Assembly: GCA_964614095.1 (NCBI GenBank)
Contig: CAZTJO010000003.1
Coordinates: forward strand, 28,447-92,446
Reading direction: 5' to 3'
Origin: CAZWKX01 sp964614095
Lineage (GTDB): Bacteria; Actinomycetota; Acidimicrobiia; Spongiisociales; UBA11373
DNA length: 64,000 nucleotides
Of this stretch, positions 53,524-61,951 are shown in pieces. Positions within the stretch are counted from its first letter, which is position 1, and every line of letters begins with the position of its first letter. Position numbers and translations under genes: made by a program. Under the pieces are notes generated by a model. The model was not told the origin of the DNA. It made no database searches and saw only the letters and a program-made list of their open reading frames with translations.

Positions 53524-53888
53524 GACGACCCCTCGTCGCGCCTGCGCCGTGTCACCACACCGACCGACTCGGCATGACGCAGGGCGCCGGGCTTCTCCAC
53601 CGACAGCTCCACCTCGGTGATACGCGGGTCGGTGGCAAAACAGACTTCCACCAGCTCGGCGGCCAGGCGCTCCACCAGGAAAGGTGCGCCTCCGGTGATG
53701 TGGGCAATCAGCGCCTTGGTCACAGTGCGGTAGTTGACCGCGTCGGCGATGTCGTCGCTGGCGGCGGCGGGCCGGGTGTCGGCCCACAACGTTGCGTTGA
53801 CCAGCACGTCCTGGGCGTTCTCGCGCTCGTCCGGCTTGATGCCGACGATGCCGCGCACCAGCAGATTCTTGATGACTATGCGGTCCAC
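53520..53888 (-). CDS. folB: Dihydroneopterin aldolase
   Basis: 122 residues. DRIVIKNLLVRGIVGIKPDE and ENAQDVLVNATLW carry the family's N-terminal strand and active-site Glu; VNYRTVTKALIAHITGGAPF and LVERLAAELVEVCFATDPRI follow, then VELSVEKPGALRHAESVGVV with the catalytic Lys. It cleaves dihydroneopterin for folate synthesis. The GTG at 53888 has TAGATT (53901-53896) seven bases upstream and no ribosome binding site. It overlaps folK. Confidence 0.93.
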   Translation of the reverse strand: MDRIVIKNLLVRGIVGIKPDERENAQDVLVNATLWADTRPAAASDDIADAVNYRTVTKALIAHITGGAPFLVERLAAELVEVCFATDPRITEVELSVEKPGALRHAESVGVVTRRRRDEGSS

Positions 53889-53916
53889 GCGTCAGAATCT
53901 ACCGAGACACCAACCC

Positions 53917-54645
53917 TTATCGCAGGTGAGCGCCCCCATCGATGCGCACGATCTCGCCGGTGACAAAGTCGTTGCGCAGCAGGAAAAGAACCGCCTCCAC
54001 CACCGGTTCGGTCCCGCCCACACGCTGTACCGGGATTTGCTGCGCCAACTCCTTCAGGTAGGCGGAGTCCTTGCCCGGAGGGGGCAGGATGGCCCCCAAC
54101 GCCACCGCGTTCACCCGGATCTGCGGCGCCAGTGACTCGGCGGCCGCCGCAGTGAACGTGTCCAGGGCCCCCTTGGCGACGGTGTAGCCGAAGTGGTCCG
54201 GATAGGGCCTCTGGGTGCGCCAATCGGTGACGTTGACCACGGCTCCCTCGACCCCGTCGGGCACAGCGGCGGCAAAGGCCTGGGTGAGGAACACCGGACC
54301 AATGAGGTTCACCGCCAGGGTTCGCTCCCAGCTCTGCGGGGTGAGATCGGCCAGCGTGTCCTCCGCAAACAAGGCCGCGCTGTTGATTAGAACTCGCACC
54401 GGAGCCAGCTCCCCGGTCCCGATCAGCACCTCGGAGGCCCGGGCCGGGTCGCTGAGATCGGCACCCACCAAACGAACCACGGCGCCCAACTCCCGCGCTC
54501 GAGCTGCGGTCTCCTCAGCCTCTTTCGCCGAGCGGTTGTAGTGCAGCACCAAGCCGCAGCCCTCGGCGGCAAGGCCCAAGGCGATCGCCTTGCCCACCCG
54601 GCGGGCGCCCCCGGTGACCAGCGCCGTTGTGCCTTGAAGTTCCAC
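53917..54645 (-). CDS. Short-chain dehydrogenase of pteridine reductase (PTR1/FolM) type
   Basis: 242 residues, classical SDR with catalytic YTVAK (near residue 152) and NSAALFAEDTL. The nucleotide loop is TGGARRVGKAIA; an Arg in place of the usual Gly (TGxxxRxG) is the hallmark of pteridine reductases PTR1 and FolM. It lies just upstream of folB and folK on the same strand, 28 bases before folB. It may reduce dihydrofolate or dihydropterins, possibly standing in for DHFR; this is inference from motif plus context. The GTG at 54645 has TACGCT (54659-54654) eight bases upstream and no ribosome binding site. Confidence 0.8.
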   Translation of the reverse strand: MELQGTTALVTGGARRVGKAIALGLAAEGCGLVLHYNRSAKEAEETAARARELGAVVRLVGADLSDPARASEVLIGTGELAPVRVLINSAALFAEDTLADLTPQSWERTLAVNLIGPVFLTQAFAAAVPDGVEGAVVNVTDWRTQRPYPDHFGYTVAKGALDTFTAAAAESLAPQIRVNAVALGAILPPPGKDSAYLKELAQQIPVQRVGGTEPVVEAVLFLLRNDFVTGEIVRIDGGAHLR

Positions 54646-54707
54646 GACAGGCGAGCGTAGCCGCTGGATGGCTCGACAGAGGCCCCAGAGCGACTACCGT
54701 TTTTGGG

Positions 54708-55555
54708 GTGCCGGTGAACCCAGACCCCAAACACGGCAGGTGGATACTGCCTCTGATCGTGTTCGCCATGGCGGTGCTCACGTGGACGTTCGTGAACAGC
54801 CTGGAACCGGCGGCTCACGAGGAAGGCTCAACCACCACCGATCCGTCGCAGTCAACCACCACCTCGACCACCCTGCCTGCCGAATACACGGCCTTCCTGG
54901 TCACCCTCGACGCCCAAGAACAGCAGGCCCAGGCGTTCTTGTCCCAGGTCAACAACATCAACGAAGACTGGGAAAACCGGAGCACCACGGGAGTCACCCA
55001 GGACGAGACCTCCACTGCCTTCGCGAACGTCAAACTCGCCATCGAAGATTGGGAAGGGCAGGTTGCCAACGCAGATGAGGTTCCCCAGGAGTTGGCCGAA
55101 ACTCACGTCGATCTTCTGGTGGCCGTCCAGACGCTCGCTCCCAAGATGGACGACGTCATCGACGGCCTGCTATCCACCGATGACGGATCGGCACGGCGCG
55201 CTGCAGTCGCCGAATTCGGGGCCCTGATCGACGACGTTGTCGATCTCATCGACCAGCTACGGGCGGAGGCGCAAGCCGCCGGAGGAGGCGTCACCGACGA
55301 CACCAGCGAGGACACGACGCCCTCGACCGTTCTCGAGGGCACGACGCCCTCGACCGTTCTCGAGGGCACGACCACCACGTCGGACGAGACGAGTNNNNNN
55401 NNNNNNNNNNNNNNNNNNNNNNNNNNNNNNNNNNNNNNNNNNNNNNNNNNNNNNNNNNNNNNNNNNNNNNNNNNNNNNNNNNNNNNNNNNNNNNCACGAC
55501 GCCCTCGACCGTTCTCGAGGGCACGACCACCACGTCGGACGAGACGAGTACCTGA
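54708..55555 (+). CDS. Membrane-anchored protein with Thr-rich C-terminal repeats, interrupted by a scaffold gap
   Basis: One membrane segment near the N-terminus (WILPLIVFAMAVLTWTFVNS) is followed by a Thr/Ser linker, a helical extracellular domain of about 150 residues (ETHVDLLVAVQTLAPKMDDV, LIDDVVDLIDQLRAEAQAAG) and a repetitive tail built of TTPSTVLEG and TTTTSDETS units. A 100-N gap (55395-55494) lies in the tail. As drawn it breaks the frame, but the sequence after it returns to the same repeats and stops at 55553-55555, so the true gap length must be 2 modulo 3. GTG 54708 has TACCGT (54695-54700) seven bases upstream. Function unknown. Confidence 0.7.
55318..55549 (+). repeat. 27-bp coding repeats flanking a 100-N gap
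   Basis: The order is A A B, gap, A B. A is the 27-bp unit coding TTPSTVLEG, and B is a 27-bp unit coding TTTTSDETS. The base just after the gap (C, 55495) fits the last base of another A. An exact second copy of the 81-bp A-A-B block would need a gap of 26 bases, or 26 plus multiples of 27. Confidence 0.85.
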
Positions 55556-55571
55556 GAGAACCCCCTTCGGG

Positions 55572-55648
55572 GGTTCGGAATACAGATTGCAGCAGGCAGA
55601 ATGCTGCGCCCAGCACCATCCGCATTCTGCAATCTGCAATCTGTGTCG
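55572..55648. repeat. AT-richer inverted repeat of the ATTCAGA/GCAGAAT family
   Basis: AATACAGATTGCAG and GGCAGAATGC are mirrored by GCATTCTGCAATCTGCAATC further on. The element sits between the Thr-repeat gene and glnA, followed by a 6-bp hairpin (CTCCGA/TCGGAG, 55650-55668) that may end the upstream transcript. Confidence 0.6.
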
Positions 55649-55670
55649 ACTCCGATCCCCGGTCGGAGCC

Positions 55671-55721
55671 GAAACAAACCGTTCACATTTCCGCAATCAA
55701 CACGAAACGACCCGCCATTAC
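55671..55721 (+). promoter_or_regulatory. Candidate GlnR-type boxes upstream of glnA
   Basis: Five-base elements occur at a regular 11-base step: GAAAC (55671), TTCAC (55682), GCAAT (55693) and GAAAC (55704), with ATTAC at 55717. The actinobacterial GlnR site alternates gTnAC and GaAAC with 6-base spacers; here the spacing fits but the order does not, so this is a weak candidate. Confidence 0.3.
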
Positions 55722-55753
55722 AACACACCAATCCAATGAAGCGGAGGTAGTCC

Positions 55754-57175
55754 ATGGCGTCCCCGAGCGACGTACTGAAGATGGTCAAGGACGGCGGCTA
55801 CGAGTTCGTCGACCTGCGATTTTGCGATCTGCCCGGACAGGTGCAGCACTTCACCATTCCCGCCGCCGAACTCAATGACGACGGATTCGATGAGGGCTAC
55901 GGCTTTGATGGATCCTCCATCCGCGGGTTTCAGGAGATCCAGGAATCGGACATGGTGCTGGTGCCCGACCCCGACACCGCCGTCGACGACCCGTTTCGCG
56001 AGATGAAGACCCTGATCCTCTACTGCTTCGTCAAGGATCCCGTCACCGGCCAGGCCTACACCAAAGACCCGCGCCTGGTGGCCAAGAAGGCCGAAGAGTA
56101 CTTGACCGGAACCGGTCTTGCCGACACCTCATACTGGGGGCCCGAAGCCGAGTTCTACATCTTCGACTCGGCCCGGTTCGACCAGAACCAGTTCTCCGCC
56201 TTCTACGAGGTCGACTCCGTTGAGGGCTTCTGGAATTCGGCCACCGACGAGCCAGGCGGCAATCTCGCCTACAAGCCCGGGTACAAGGAGGGGTACTTCC
56301 CCGTTCCCCCCACCGACCACTACCAGGACCTGCGGTCGGAGATGACCAAGCTGCTGCTCGAATCGGGTGTACCCGCCGAGCTACACCACCACGAGGTGGG
56401 CACCGCTGGTCAGGCCGAGATCGACATCCGCTACGACACCCTGCTGAAGACGGCGGACAACGTCACGATGTTCAAGTACATCGTCAAAAACGCCGCCTGG
56501 GCACACGGCAAGACGGTCACGTTCATGCCCAAGCCGATCTTCCAAGACAACGGATCGGGCATGCACACCCACCAAAGCCTGTGGCTCGACGGCAAGCCGC
56601 TGTTCTACGACGAGTCCGGCTACGCCGGTCTGTCCGACATGGCCCGCTACTACATCGGCGGCCTGCTCAAGCATGCCGGAGCCGTGCTGGCGTTTGCCGC
56701 CCCCACCACCAACTCGTACCGGCGCCTGGTGCCCGGCTACGAGGCTCCGGTCAATCTGGTGTACAGCCAGCGCAACCGGTCGGCGGCAGTGCGGATCCCG
56801 CTGTACTCGCGCAAACCGGCGGCCAAGCGCCTCGAGTTCCGCTGCCCCGACCCCTCGGCGAATCCGTATCTGGCCTTTGCCGCCATGCTCATGGCCGGAC
56901 TCGACGGAATCGTCAACAAGCTCGACCCGGGTGCACCGGTGGACAAGGATCTCTACGACCTCCCGCCGGAAGAGTTGGCGCAGGTGCCTTCGGTGCCCGG
57001 AACACTGGAGGAGAGCCTCGACGCCCTGGTGGCAGACCACGAGTTCCTCCTTGCCGGAGGGGTGTTCACCGAGGATCTCATCACCGACTGGATCGCCTAC
57101 AAGCGCATCCACGAAGTCGATGAGATACGGCTGCGGCCCCACCCCTGGGAGTTTGCGCTCTACTACGACATTTAG
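55754..57175 (+). CDS. glnA: Glutamine synthetase type I (GSI-beta, adenylylation site present)
   Basis: 473 residues, full length. N-terminal [20 protein letters not shown] and [20 protein letters not shown]; metal and ATP sites in [40 protein letters not shown] and [40 protein letters not shown]. The adenylylation loop [15 protein letters not shown] near residue 400 carries the Tyr that adenylyltransferases modify, placing it in the GSI-beta group. It makes glutamine from glutamate, ammonia and ATP. GGAGG precedes the ATG. A second glnA-like gene and a GlnR-type regulator follow. Confidence 0.96.
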   Translation: MASPSDVLKMVKDGGYEFVDLRFCDLPGQVQHFTIPAAELNDDGFDEGYGFDGSSIRGFQEIQESDMVLVPDPDTAVDDPFREMKTLILYCFVKDPVTGQAYTKDPRLVAKKAEEYLTGTGLADTSYWGPEAEFYIFDSARFDQNQFSAFYEVDSVEGFWNSATDEPGGNLAYKPGYKEGYFPVPPTDHYQDLRSEMTKLLLESGVPAELHHHEVGTAGQAEIDIRYDTLLKTADNVTMFKYIVKNAAWAHGKTVTFMPKPIFQDNGSGMHTHQSLWLDGKPLFYDESGYAGLSDMARYYIGGLLKHAGAVLAFAAPTTNSYRRLVPGYEAPVNLVYSQRNRSAAVRIPLYSRKPAAKRLEFRCPDPSANPYLAFAAMLMAGLDGIVNKLDPGAPVDKDLYDLPPEELAQVPSVPGTLEESLDALVADHEFLLAGGVFTEDLITDWIAYKRIHEVDEIRLRPHPWEFALYYDI

Positions 57176-57380
57176 TGCTCTGTCTCACAACCTTCGGCGC
57201 GTTCACGCCGGCCAGCACCGCCGCTGGCTGCGATCCCCCAGCCGCATTCCACAACGGCAGCCGTGCCGGGCTCCGCAGGGCTCGGCACCGCCCATTCAGA
57301 ACTCAACCGGGCTGTGGGGCGGCGCCGATGACTCTCGTGCACCGCTCCGCTCCCTACCATTCCCCCGGGAGGTCACCGTA
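57176..57380. other. Gap between the two glutamine synthetase genes
   Basis: 205 bases without a gene. It contains a GTGCCG/CGGCAC hairpin (around 57266-57291) after glnA, a short ATTCAGA-type remnant near 57293 and the GGGAGG ribosome binding site of the next gene. Confidence 0.4.
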
Positions 57381-58709
57381 ATGGCGAAGCAGGAAGAGTA
57401 CGTGCTGCGCACGATCGAAGAGCGAGGCGTGAGGTTCATCCGCCTCTGGTTCACCGACGTCCTCGGGTTTCTCAAGTCGTTCGCCATCACTCCCGCCGAA
57501 TTGGAGACCGCCTTCGACGAAGGTATGCAGTTCGACGGCTCGGCCATCGACGGCTTCTCGCGTATCCAGGAAGCCGACATGCTGGCCCGGCCCGATCCCA
57601 CCACCTTTCAGATCCTCCCCTGGAGAGGTGAGGTCAACGCGGTGGCGCGCATGTTCTGCAACATCGTCAGCCCCGACGGCGAGCCCTTTGAAGGCGACCC
57701 GCGTTGGGTGCTGCAGCGCAACCTGGGCAAAGCCGCCGACCTCGGCTACGCCTTCCACGTCGGCCCCGAGATCGAGTACTTCTACTTTGAAGACGCCTCC
57801 GAAGAGCCCAAGGCGCTCGATCGCGGCGGCTACTTCGACCTCACCCCGCTCGACGTGGCCCAGGAGTACCGGCGCTGCACCATCACCGCGCTCGAAGCCC
57901 TCGGAATCCCCGTGGAGAGCTCGCACCACGAGGTCTCGCCGAGCCAACACGAGTTGGACCTCCGCTACACGGACGCTCTCACCATGGCCGACAATCTGAT
58001 GACGACACGCCTCGCCGTCAAGGAAGTGGCTATGGAACACGGCATCTACGCCACCTTTATGCCCAAACCTCTGGAAGGTGTCGACGGTAGCGGCTTGCAC
58101 CTGCACCTGTCCCTTTTCGAAGGCGACAGCAACGCTTTCTACGATCCCGCCAACGAGTACGGCCTCTCCAAGGTGGCCCAGGGATTCATCGCCGGCCTGC
58201 TCACCCACGCCAGGGAGATCACCGCCGTGACCAACCAGTGGGTCAATTCGTACAAGCGGCTGGTCGGCGGCTTCGAGGCCCCGGTTCACCTGACTTGGGC
58301 CCGCAACAACCAGTCGGCGTTGGTGCGCGTGCCGATGCCAAAGAAGGGCAAACCGGCTTCCACCCGCATCGAGTACCGGGCGCCCGATCCGGCCTGCAAC
58401 CCCTACCTGGCCTTCTCGGTCATCCTGGCCGCCGGTCTTGCCGGAATCGAGAACGGTTACGAGCTTCCGCCCGAGACCGCCACCAACATCTATGAGACCA
58501 CTCGCGAAGAGCGGGCCGCCGCCGGCATCGACCGCCTACCCGGCATCCTCGCCGAGGCCCTCGATGCTATGGAGAAATCGGAGCTGGTCGCCGATGCGCT
58601 CGGCGAGCACGTCTTCAAGTGGTTCCTGCGCAACAAGCGGCATGAATCGGATCGCTACCGGCGCCAAATCTCCCGCTACGAACTGCAGGAGTACCTGCCC
58701 ATCCTGTGA
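57381..58709 (+). CDS. glnA2: Glutamine synthetase type I, second copy (no adenylylation motif)
   Basis: 442 residues, about 30 shorter than the first copy. Core motifs are intact: MQFDGSAIDGFSRIQEADML, GPEIEYFYFED, SHHEVSPSQHELDLRYTDAL, DGSGLHLHLSLFEGDSNAFY and VGGFEAPVHLTWARNNQSAL. At the adenylylation position it reads TNIYETTREERAA, lacking the LYDLPPEE motif, as in GSI-alpha enzymes. It may be true glutamine synthetase under other control or a gamma-glutamyl-amine ligase; the sequence alone does not decide. Its stop overlaps the start of the GlnR-like gene. Confidence 0.92.
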   Translation: MAKQEEYVLRTIEERGVRFIRLWFTDVLGFLKSFAITPAELETAFDEGMQFDGSAIDGFSRIQEADMLARPDPTTFQILPWRGEVNAVARMFCNIVSPDGEPFEGDPRWVLQRNLGKAADLGYAFHVGPEIEYFYFEDASEEPKALDRGGYFDLTPLDVAQEYRRCTITALEALGIPVESSHHEVSPSQHELDLRYTDALTMADNLMTTRLAVKEVAMEHGIYATFMPKPLEGVDGSGLHLHLSLFEGDSNAFYDPANEYGLSKVAQGFIAGLLTHAREITAVTNQWVNSYKRLVGGFEAPVHLTWARNNQSALVRVPMPKKGKPASTRIEYRAPDPACNPYLAFSVILAAGLAGIENGYELPPETATNIYETTREERAAAGIDRLPGILAEALDAMEKSELVADALGEHVFKWFLRNKRHESDRYRRQISRYELQEYLPIL

Positions 58710-59353
58710 TGTTTGCTGCCGTCCACCCCGCCCAGCCTTCGGCCGCCCTTCTGAGCGCCATAGCTGCAGCCGGCTTCGAGACAATCACTGTCGACGATGC
58801 CGCCGCCGTCTTCGAGCGGGAGCCCGACACCGGCTGGGGGGTCCTGGTCGTCGAGTTGGATAACAACACGGCCGCTTCACTGTCGCTAGCTCGCCGGGTC
58901 CGCGATGGGGGTGGGCCGCCGGTGCTGGTAGCCGCCGGCAGGGCAGACGTGCCGCACCTCGACTCAGGCTCCTGCGATGACTTCATCATCTCGCCCATCG
59001 ACCCCAACGAGCTGTCGGTACGCCTGCGGCGCCTCGCCGGCGCCGACGACGAGGCCCCCACCGAGATCGTGCGATTCAAAGACCTCGAACTCAATCTGGC
59101 CACCTACCAGGCTCGCCTCGGCGCGGTACCGCTGGACCTCACCTACATGGAGTACGAGCTGCTTCGCTTCTTCACCACTCACCCCGGACGAGTCTGGAGC
59201 CGCGAGCAGCTGCTGTCCCGGGTATGGGGCTACGACTACTTCGGCGGAGCGAGAACGGTGGACGTGCATGTTCGCCGGCTCCGGGCCAAACTCGGTGAGG
59301 AACGCGCCTCGTGGATTGCCACAGTGCGCTCCGTCGGCTACCGCTTTGGGTGA
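58706..59353 (+). CDS. glnR: GlnR-type orphan response regulator
   Basis: 215 residues. The C-terminal winged helix (YMEYELLRFFTTHPGRVWSR, VWGYDYFGGARTVDVHVRRL, RAKLGEERASWIATVRSVGY) closely resembles the DNA-binding domain of actinobacterial GlnR, including the sequence just before it (YQARLGAVPLDLTY). The N-terminal receiver-like domain (GWGVLVVELDNNTAASLSLA) lacks a clear phosphorylation pocket, as in GlnR, and no histidine kinase is adjacent. GlnR controls nitrogen genes, glnA among them. The GTG at 58706 overlaps the stop of the second glutamine synthetase by four bases. Confidence 0.9.
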   Translation: MMFAAVHPAQPSAALLSAIAAAGFETITVDDAAAVFEREPDTGWGVLVVELDNNTAASLSLARRVRDGGGPPVLVAAGRADVPHLDSGSCDDFIISPIDPNELSVRLRRLAGADDEAPTEIVRFKDLELNLATYQARLGAVPLDLTYMEYELLRFFTTHPGRVWSREQLLSRVWGYDYFGGARTVDVHVRRLRAKLGEERASWIATVRSVGYRFG

Positions 59354-60323
59354 ATCTCGCCTGCCTGTGGTTTCCGTGGTAATGCCGGTGCTGGACGCCG
59401 CGAGCACCATCGCTGAAGCTGTGGCCTCTGCACTGGGCCAGGACTATGAGGGCGAGTTGGAGGTGGTCATCGGCCACGGCCCCAGCCGTGACGGAACCGC
59501 CGATGTTCTCGAGCAGTACGCCAACAATCCCCGGATCCGTGTAGTACCCAACCCCAGCGGTAGGACACCCAGCGGCCTCAACACCGCCATCGCAGCTTCC
59601 CGCGGTGAGATCATCGTGCGCTGCGACGCCCAAACCCGTCTCTCCACCAGCTACGTGCGCCGTGCTGTGGAAATCCTCCAGGAAACCGGCGCCGACAACG
59701 TCGGCGGGGTCCAAACCGCCGAAGGTGTCTTCTTCCTGCAGCGGTCCATCGCCATCGCTCTGAAGAGCCCGCTGGGAATCGGTGACGCCCGCCACCACAC
59801 CGGGGGCAAGCCGGGCCCAACCGACACCGTTTACCTGGGTGTGTTCCGCCGCGAGGCCCTGAAACGAGTCGGCGGCTTCGACGAGGCCCAGGTCCGCAAC
59901 CAGGACTATGAACTCAACTGGCGCCTGAGAAAGACGGGCGGCACCGTCTACTTCCATCCCGACCTGCGAACCATCTACCGACCCAGATCATCACTACGCG
60001 GACTGTGGCGCCAGTACTGGAGCTACGGGGTGTGGAAACGCTCCATGCTGCGCAAACACCCCCACTCACTGCGCGGGCGCCAGCTGACACCGCCGGCCTT
60101 CATCATCGGCCTGGCCGTGTCGCTGGTCCTGCTGGCCACACCCTGGCCGTGGGCCGCAGCCGTACTGCCGGGCATGTATCTGCTTGCCCTCGTGGCCACA
60201 ACCCTGGCCCAGGCCCTGCACCACCGTGATCCCGCCGTCATCGCCCTACCCGTCGTGTTGCCCACCATGCACCTCGCCTGGGGCCTCGGATTCCTGATCG
60301 GGCGAAAACACGCCGGCCACTGA
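59346..60323 (+). CDS. Glycosyltransferase family 2 with C-terminal membrane segments
   Basis: 325 residues. GT-A fold signatures: VVSVVMPVLDAASTIAEAVA, GHGPSRDGTADVLEQYANNP, TPSGLNTAIAASRGEIIVRC with DAQTRL as the metal-binding DxD equivalent, and GGFDEAQVRNQDYELNWRLR as the acceptor/base motif. Two membrane segments close the protein (FIIGLAVSLVLLATPWPWAA, then PGMYLLALVATTLAQAL). It probably builds a surface polysaccharide. The TTG at 59346 overlaps the glnR stop by eight bases; a GTG at 59367 is the alternative. Confidence 0.85.
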   Translation: MGESRLPVVSVVMPVLDAASTIAEAVASALGQDYEGELEVVIGHGPSRDGTADVLEQYANNPRIRVVPNPSGRTPSGLNTAIAASRGEIIVRCDAQTRLSTSYVRRAVEILQETGADNVGGVQTAEGVFFLQRSIAIALKSPLGIGDARHHTGGKPGPTDTVYLGVFRREALKRVGGFDEAQVRNQDYELNWRLRKTGGTVYFHPDLRTIYRPRSSLRGLWRQYWSYGVWKRSMLRKHPHSLRGRQLTPPAFIIGLAVSLVLLATPWPWAAAVLPGMYLLALVATTLAQALHHRDPAVIALPVVLPTMHLAWGLGFLIGRKHAGH

Positions 60324-60528
60324 ATCGCTCTGCGCGACGGCCGAAGCCGGTGGCGGCAGACCGGCCTGAAACCAGACGACAGGCGTTGTGCCGATCTTGT
60401 GGTCTTGGGTGACCTCAGGACTCTGCAACTGCCATCTCCGGGTGGTCGAAGCACCCTCCCCCGCTGCGCTACCCTCGCCACCGTCGCCGGTGAGACGACC
60501 CGCCCGCACGATCAGGGAGAACCACAGC

Positions 60529-60699
60529 ATGAAGTCGGCAGTGTTCGGGCTGGGCCGATCGGACACCCCTTCCCGACCCAACGTGAGCCTCAATCTGGGA
60601 GACAGGCTGCACTGTGCCGCCGCGCCTCGTGAGGCCCCCGACGCAGCCGACGGCGGCCCTGGTGGGCTCCGCGACCGCTATCGCCGGATCGGGTGGTGA
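60529..60699 (+). CDS. Possible small protein, 56 residues
   Basis: The ATG at 60529 has AGGGAGA upstream, and a TACCCT -10-like box lies at 60470-60475. The product (start MKSAVFGLGRSDTPSRPNVS, end GGLRDRYRRIGW) has no recognised domain, signal or membrane segment and is Pro/Asp/Ala/Arg-rich at its end. Its stop lies one base before the GTG of the next glycosyltransferase, so it could be a coupling frame. The rest of the 60324-60700 gap shows no gene. Confidence 0.3.
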   Translation: MKSAVFGLGRSDTPSRPNVSLNLGDRLHCAAAPREAPDAADGGPGGLRDRYRRIGW

Positions 60700-60700
60700 C

Positions 60701-61891
60701 GTGAGGCTCCTGGTCGTCGGTCCTCGCTTCCCGTGGCCCCTCGACAAGGGTGACCAGCTCACCGTGTTCAATATGGTCAAGCACTTCTCCCGCCAGCACC
60801 AGGTGGCCCTGGTCACCTTCGCCGAGCCGAACCTGCCTCCAGATGTGATGCGCCGGGTCGCCGACCACGCCGAGCGAGTGAAGGTCGTCCCACATCGCCG
60901 AGCTGCCGCCTACGCCGGAGCGTTGCGGGCGCTGTTCACCGGTGGGGTCCTCCAGGTGGGCTACCACAGCTCGCGGCGCATGGCGCGTGCCGTGGCGAAG
61001 ATGGTTGCCGATTTCCGGCCTGATGTTGTGTATGCACACACCATCCGCATGGCCCCCTATCTCGCCGCACTACCCAATCCGAAAGTGCTCGGAATGCAGA
61101 TCTCGATGGCACTCAACTATGGGCGCCTGGCCGGTTTTGCCCGGAGTCCGCTCTGGCGCCTCCTCTACCGGCTGGAGGCGGCCCGGGCCCGCCGTTACGA
61201 ACCTCGGATCACCGCCGAGTTCGATCGCTGCCTGCTCATCTCCGAGGCCGACGCCGGGGCGCTCGGGCCGCAGCGGCCCGTCAACGTGGTCATAAACCCT
61301 CACGGCGTCGACTTTGACCACTTCACCTCGGACGGCTCGGTTGCCGAGGAACCCGGCCGCATCGTGTTCACCGGCAACATGGCCTACCCGCCCAACGTCG
61401 ACGCGGTCGAGTGGTTCGTCGAGGAAATGCTGCCCCGAGTACAAAAACGGGTCCCCGGCGCCAGCCTGTGGGTTGCCGGTGCCGATCCGAGCCGCCGCGT
61501 CCGGGCGCTCGGTCGCCATCCCGGCGTGGAAGTGACCGGCCGGGTCCCCGACCTGCGACCCCACATGGATCGGGCCCAGGTGGGCATCGACCCCCTCCGA
61601 GTCGGCGCCGGGCTCCAGAACAAGGTCCTCGAGGGTATGTCTATGGCGCTGCCGATGGTCATCACATCGGTGGCCAACGAGGGGATCGGTGCCGTCCCCG
61701 GGCAGCACGTGGTGATGGCCGATGATGCTGGTACGTTCGCCGAGGAGGTGGCATGTCTCCTCGAGGATCCGGCTCGCGGCAGCCGGATCGGTGCAGAAGC
61801 GCGACGGTTCATCGTCGATGGCTGGTCGTGGGAAAAACATTTCGCCGATCTCGAGCGCCAATTGGAGCTCCTCGTCAAGCGGGGCGGGTAG
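60701..61891 (+). CDS. Glycosyltransferase, GT-B fold (family 4-like)
   Basis: 396 residues. The N-terminal domain starts LLVVGPRFPWPLDKGDQLTV; the C-terminal nucleotide-sugar domain has PHGVDFDHFTSD, IVFTGNMAYPPNVDAVEWFV, VEVTGRVPDLRPHMDRAQVG and GAGLQNKVLEGMSMALPMVI, the usual EX7E region of family 4. It resembles TIGR03087-type sugar transferases of exopolysaccharide clusters. The GTG at 60701 is chosen because the fold begins here. Together with the GT2 gene before it, surface glycan synthesis is likely. Confidence 0.87.
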   Translation: MRLLVVGPRFPWPLDKGDQLTVFNMVKHFSRQHQVALVTFAEPNLPPDVMRRVADHAERVKVVPHRRAAAYAGALRALFTGGVLQVGYHSSRRMARAVAKMVADFRPDVVYAHTIRMAPYLAALPNPKVLGMQISMALNYGRLAGFARSPLWRLLYRLEAARARRYEPRITAEFDRCLLISEADAGALGPQRPVNVVINPHGVDFDHFTSDGSVAEEPGRIVFTGNMAYPPNVDAVEWFVEEMLPRVQKRVPGASLWVAGADPSRRVRALGRHPGVEVTGRVPDLRPHMDRAQVGIDPLRVGAGLQNKVLEGMSMALPMVITSVANEGIGAVPGQHVVMADDAGTFAEEVACLLEDPARGSRIGAEARRFIVDGWSWEKHFADLERQLELLVKRGG

Positions 61892-61951
61892 GCGTTCAGC
61901 CGACCCGGCGCCCACTCCACGTAGACTCCACGCCCAACCGAGAGGTGGGAC

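Noticed and set aside
55556..55739. Continuation of the Thr-repeat protein to 55739
   Set aside because: It results from translating through the 100-N gap in the wrong phase; the repeat frame stops at 55553-55555.
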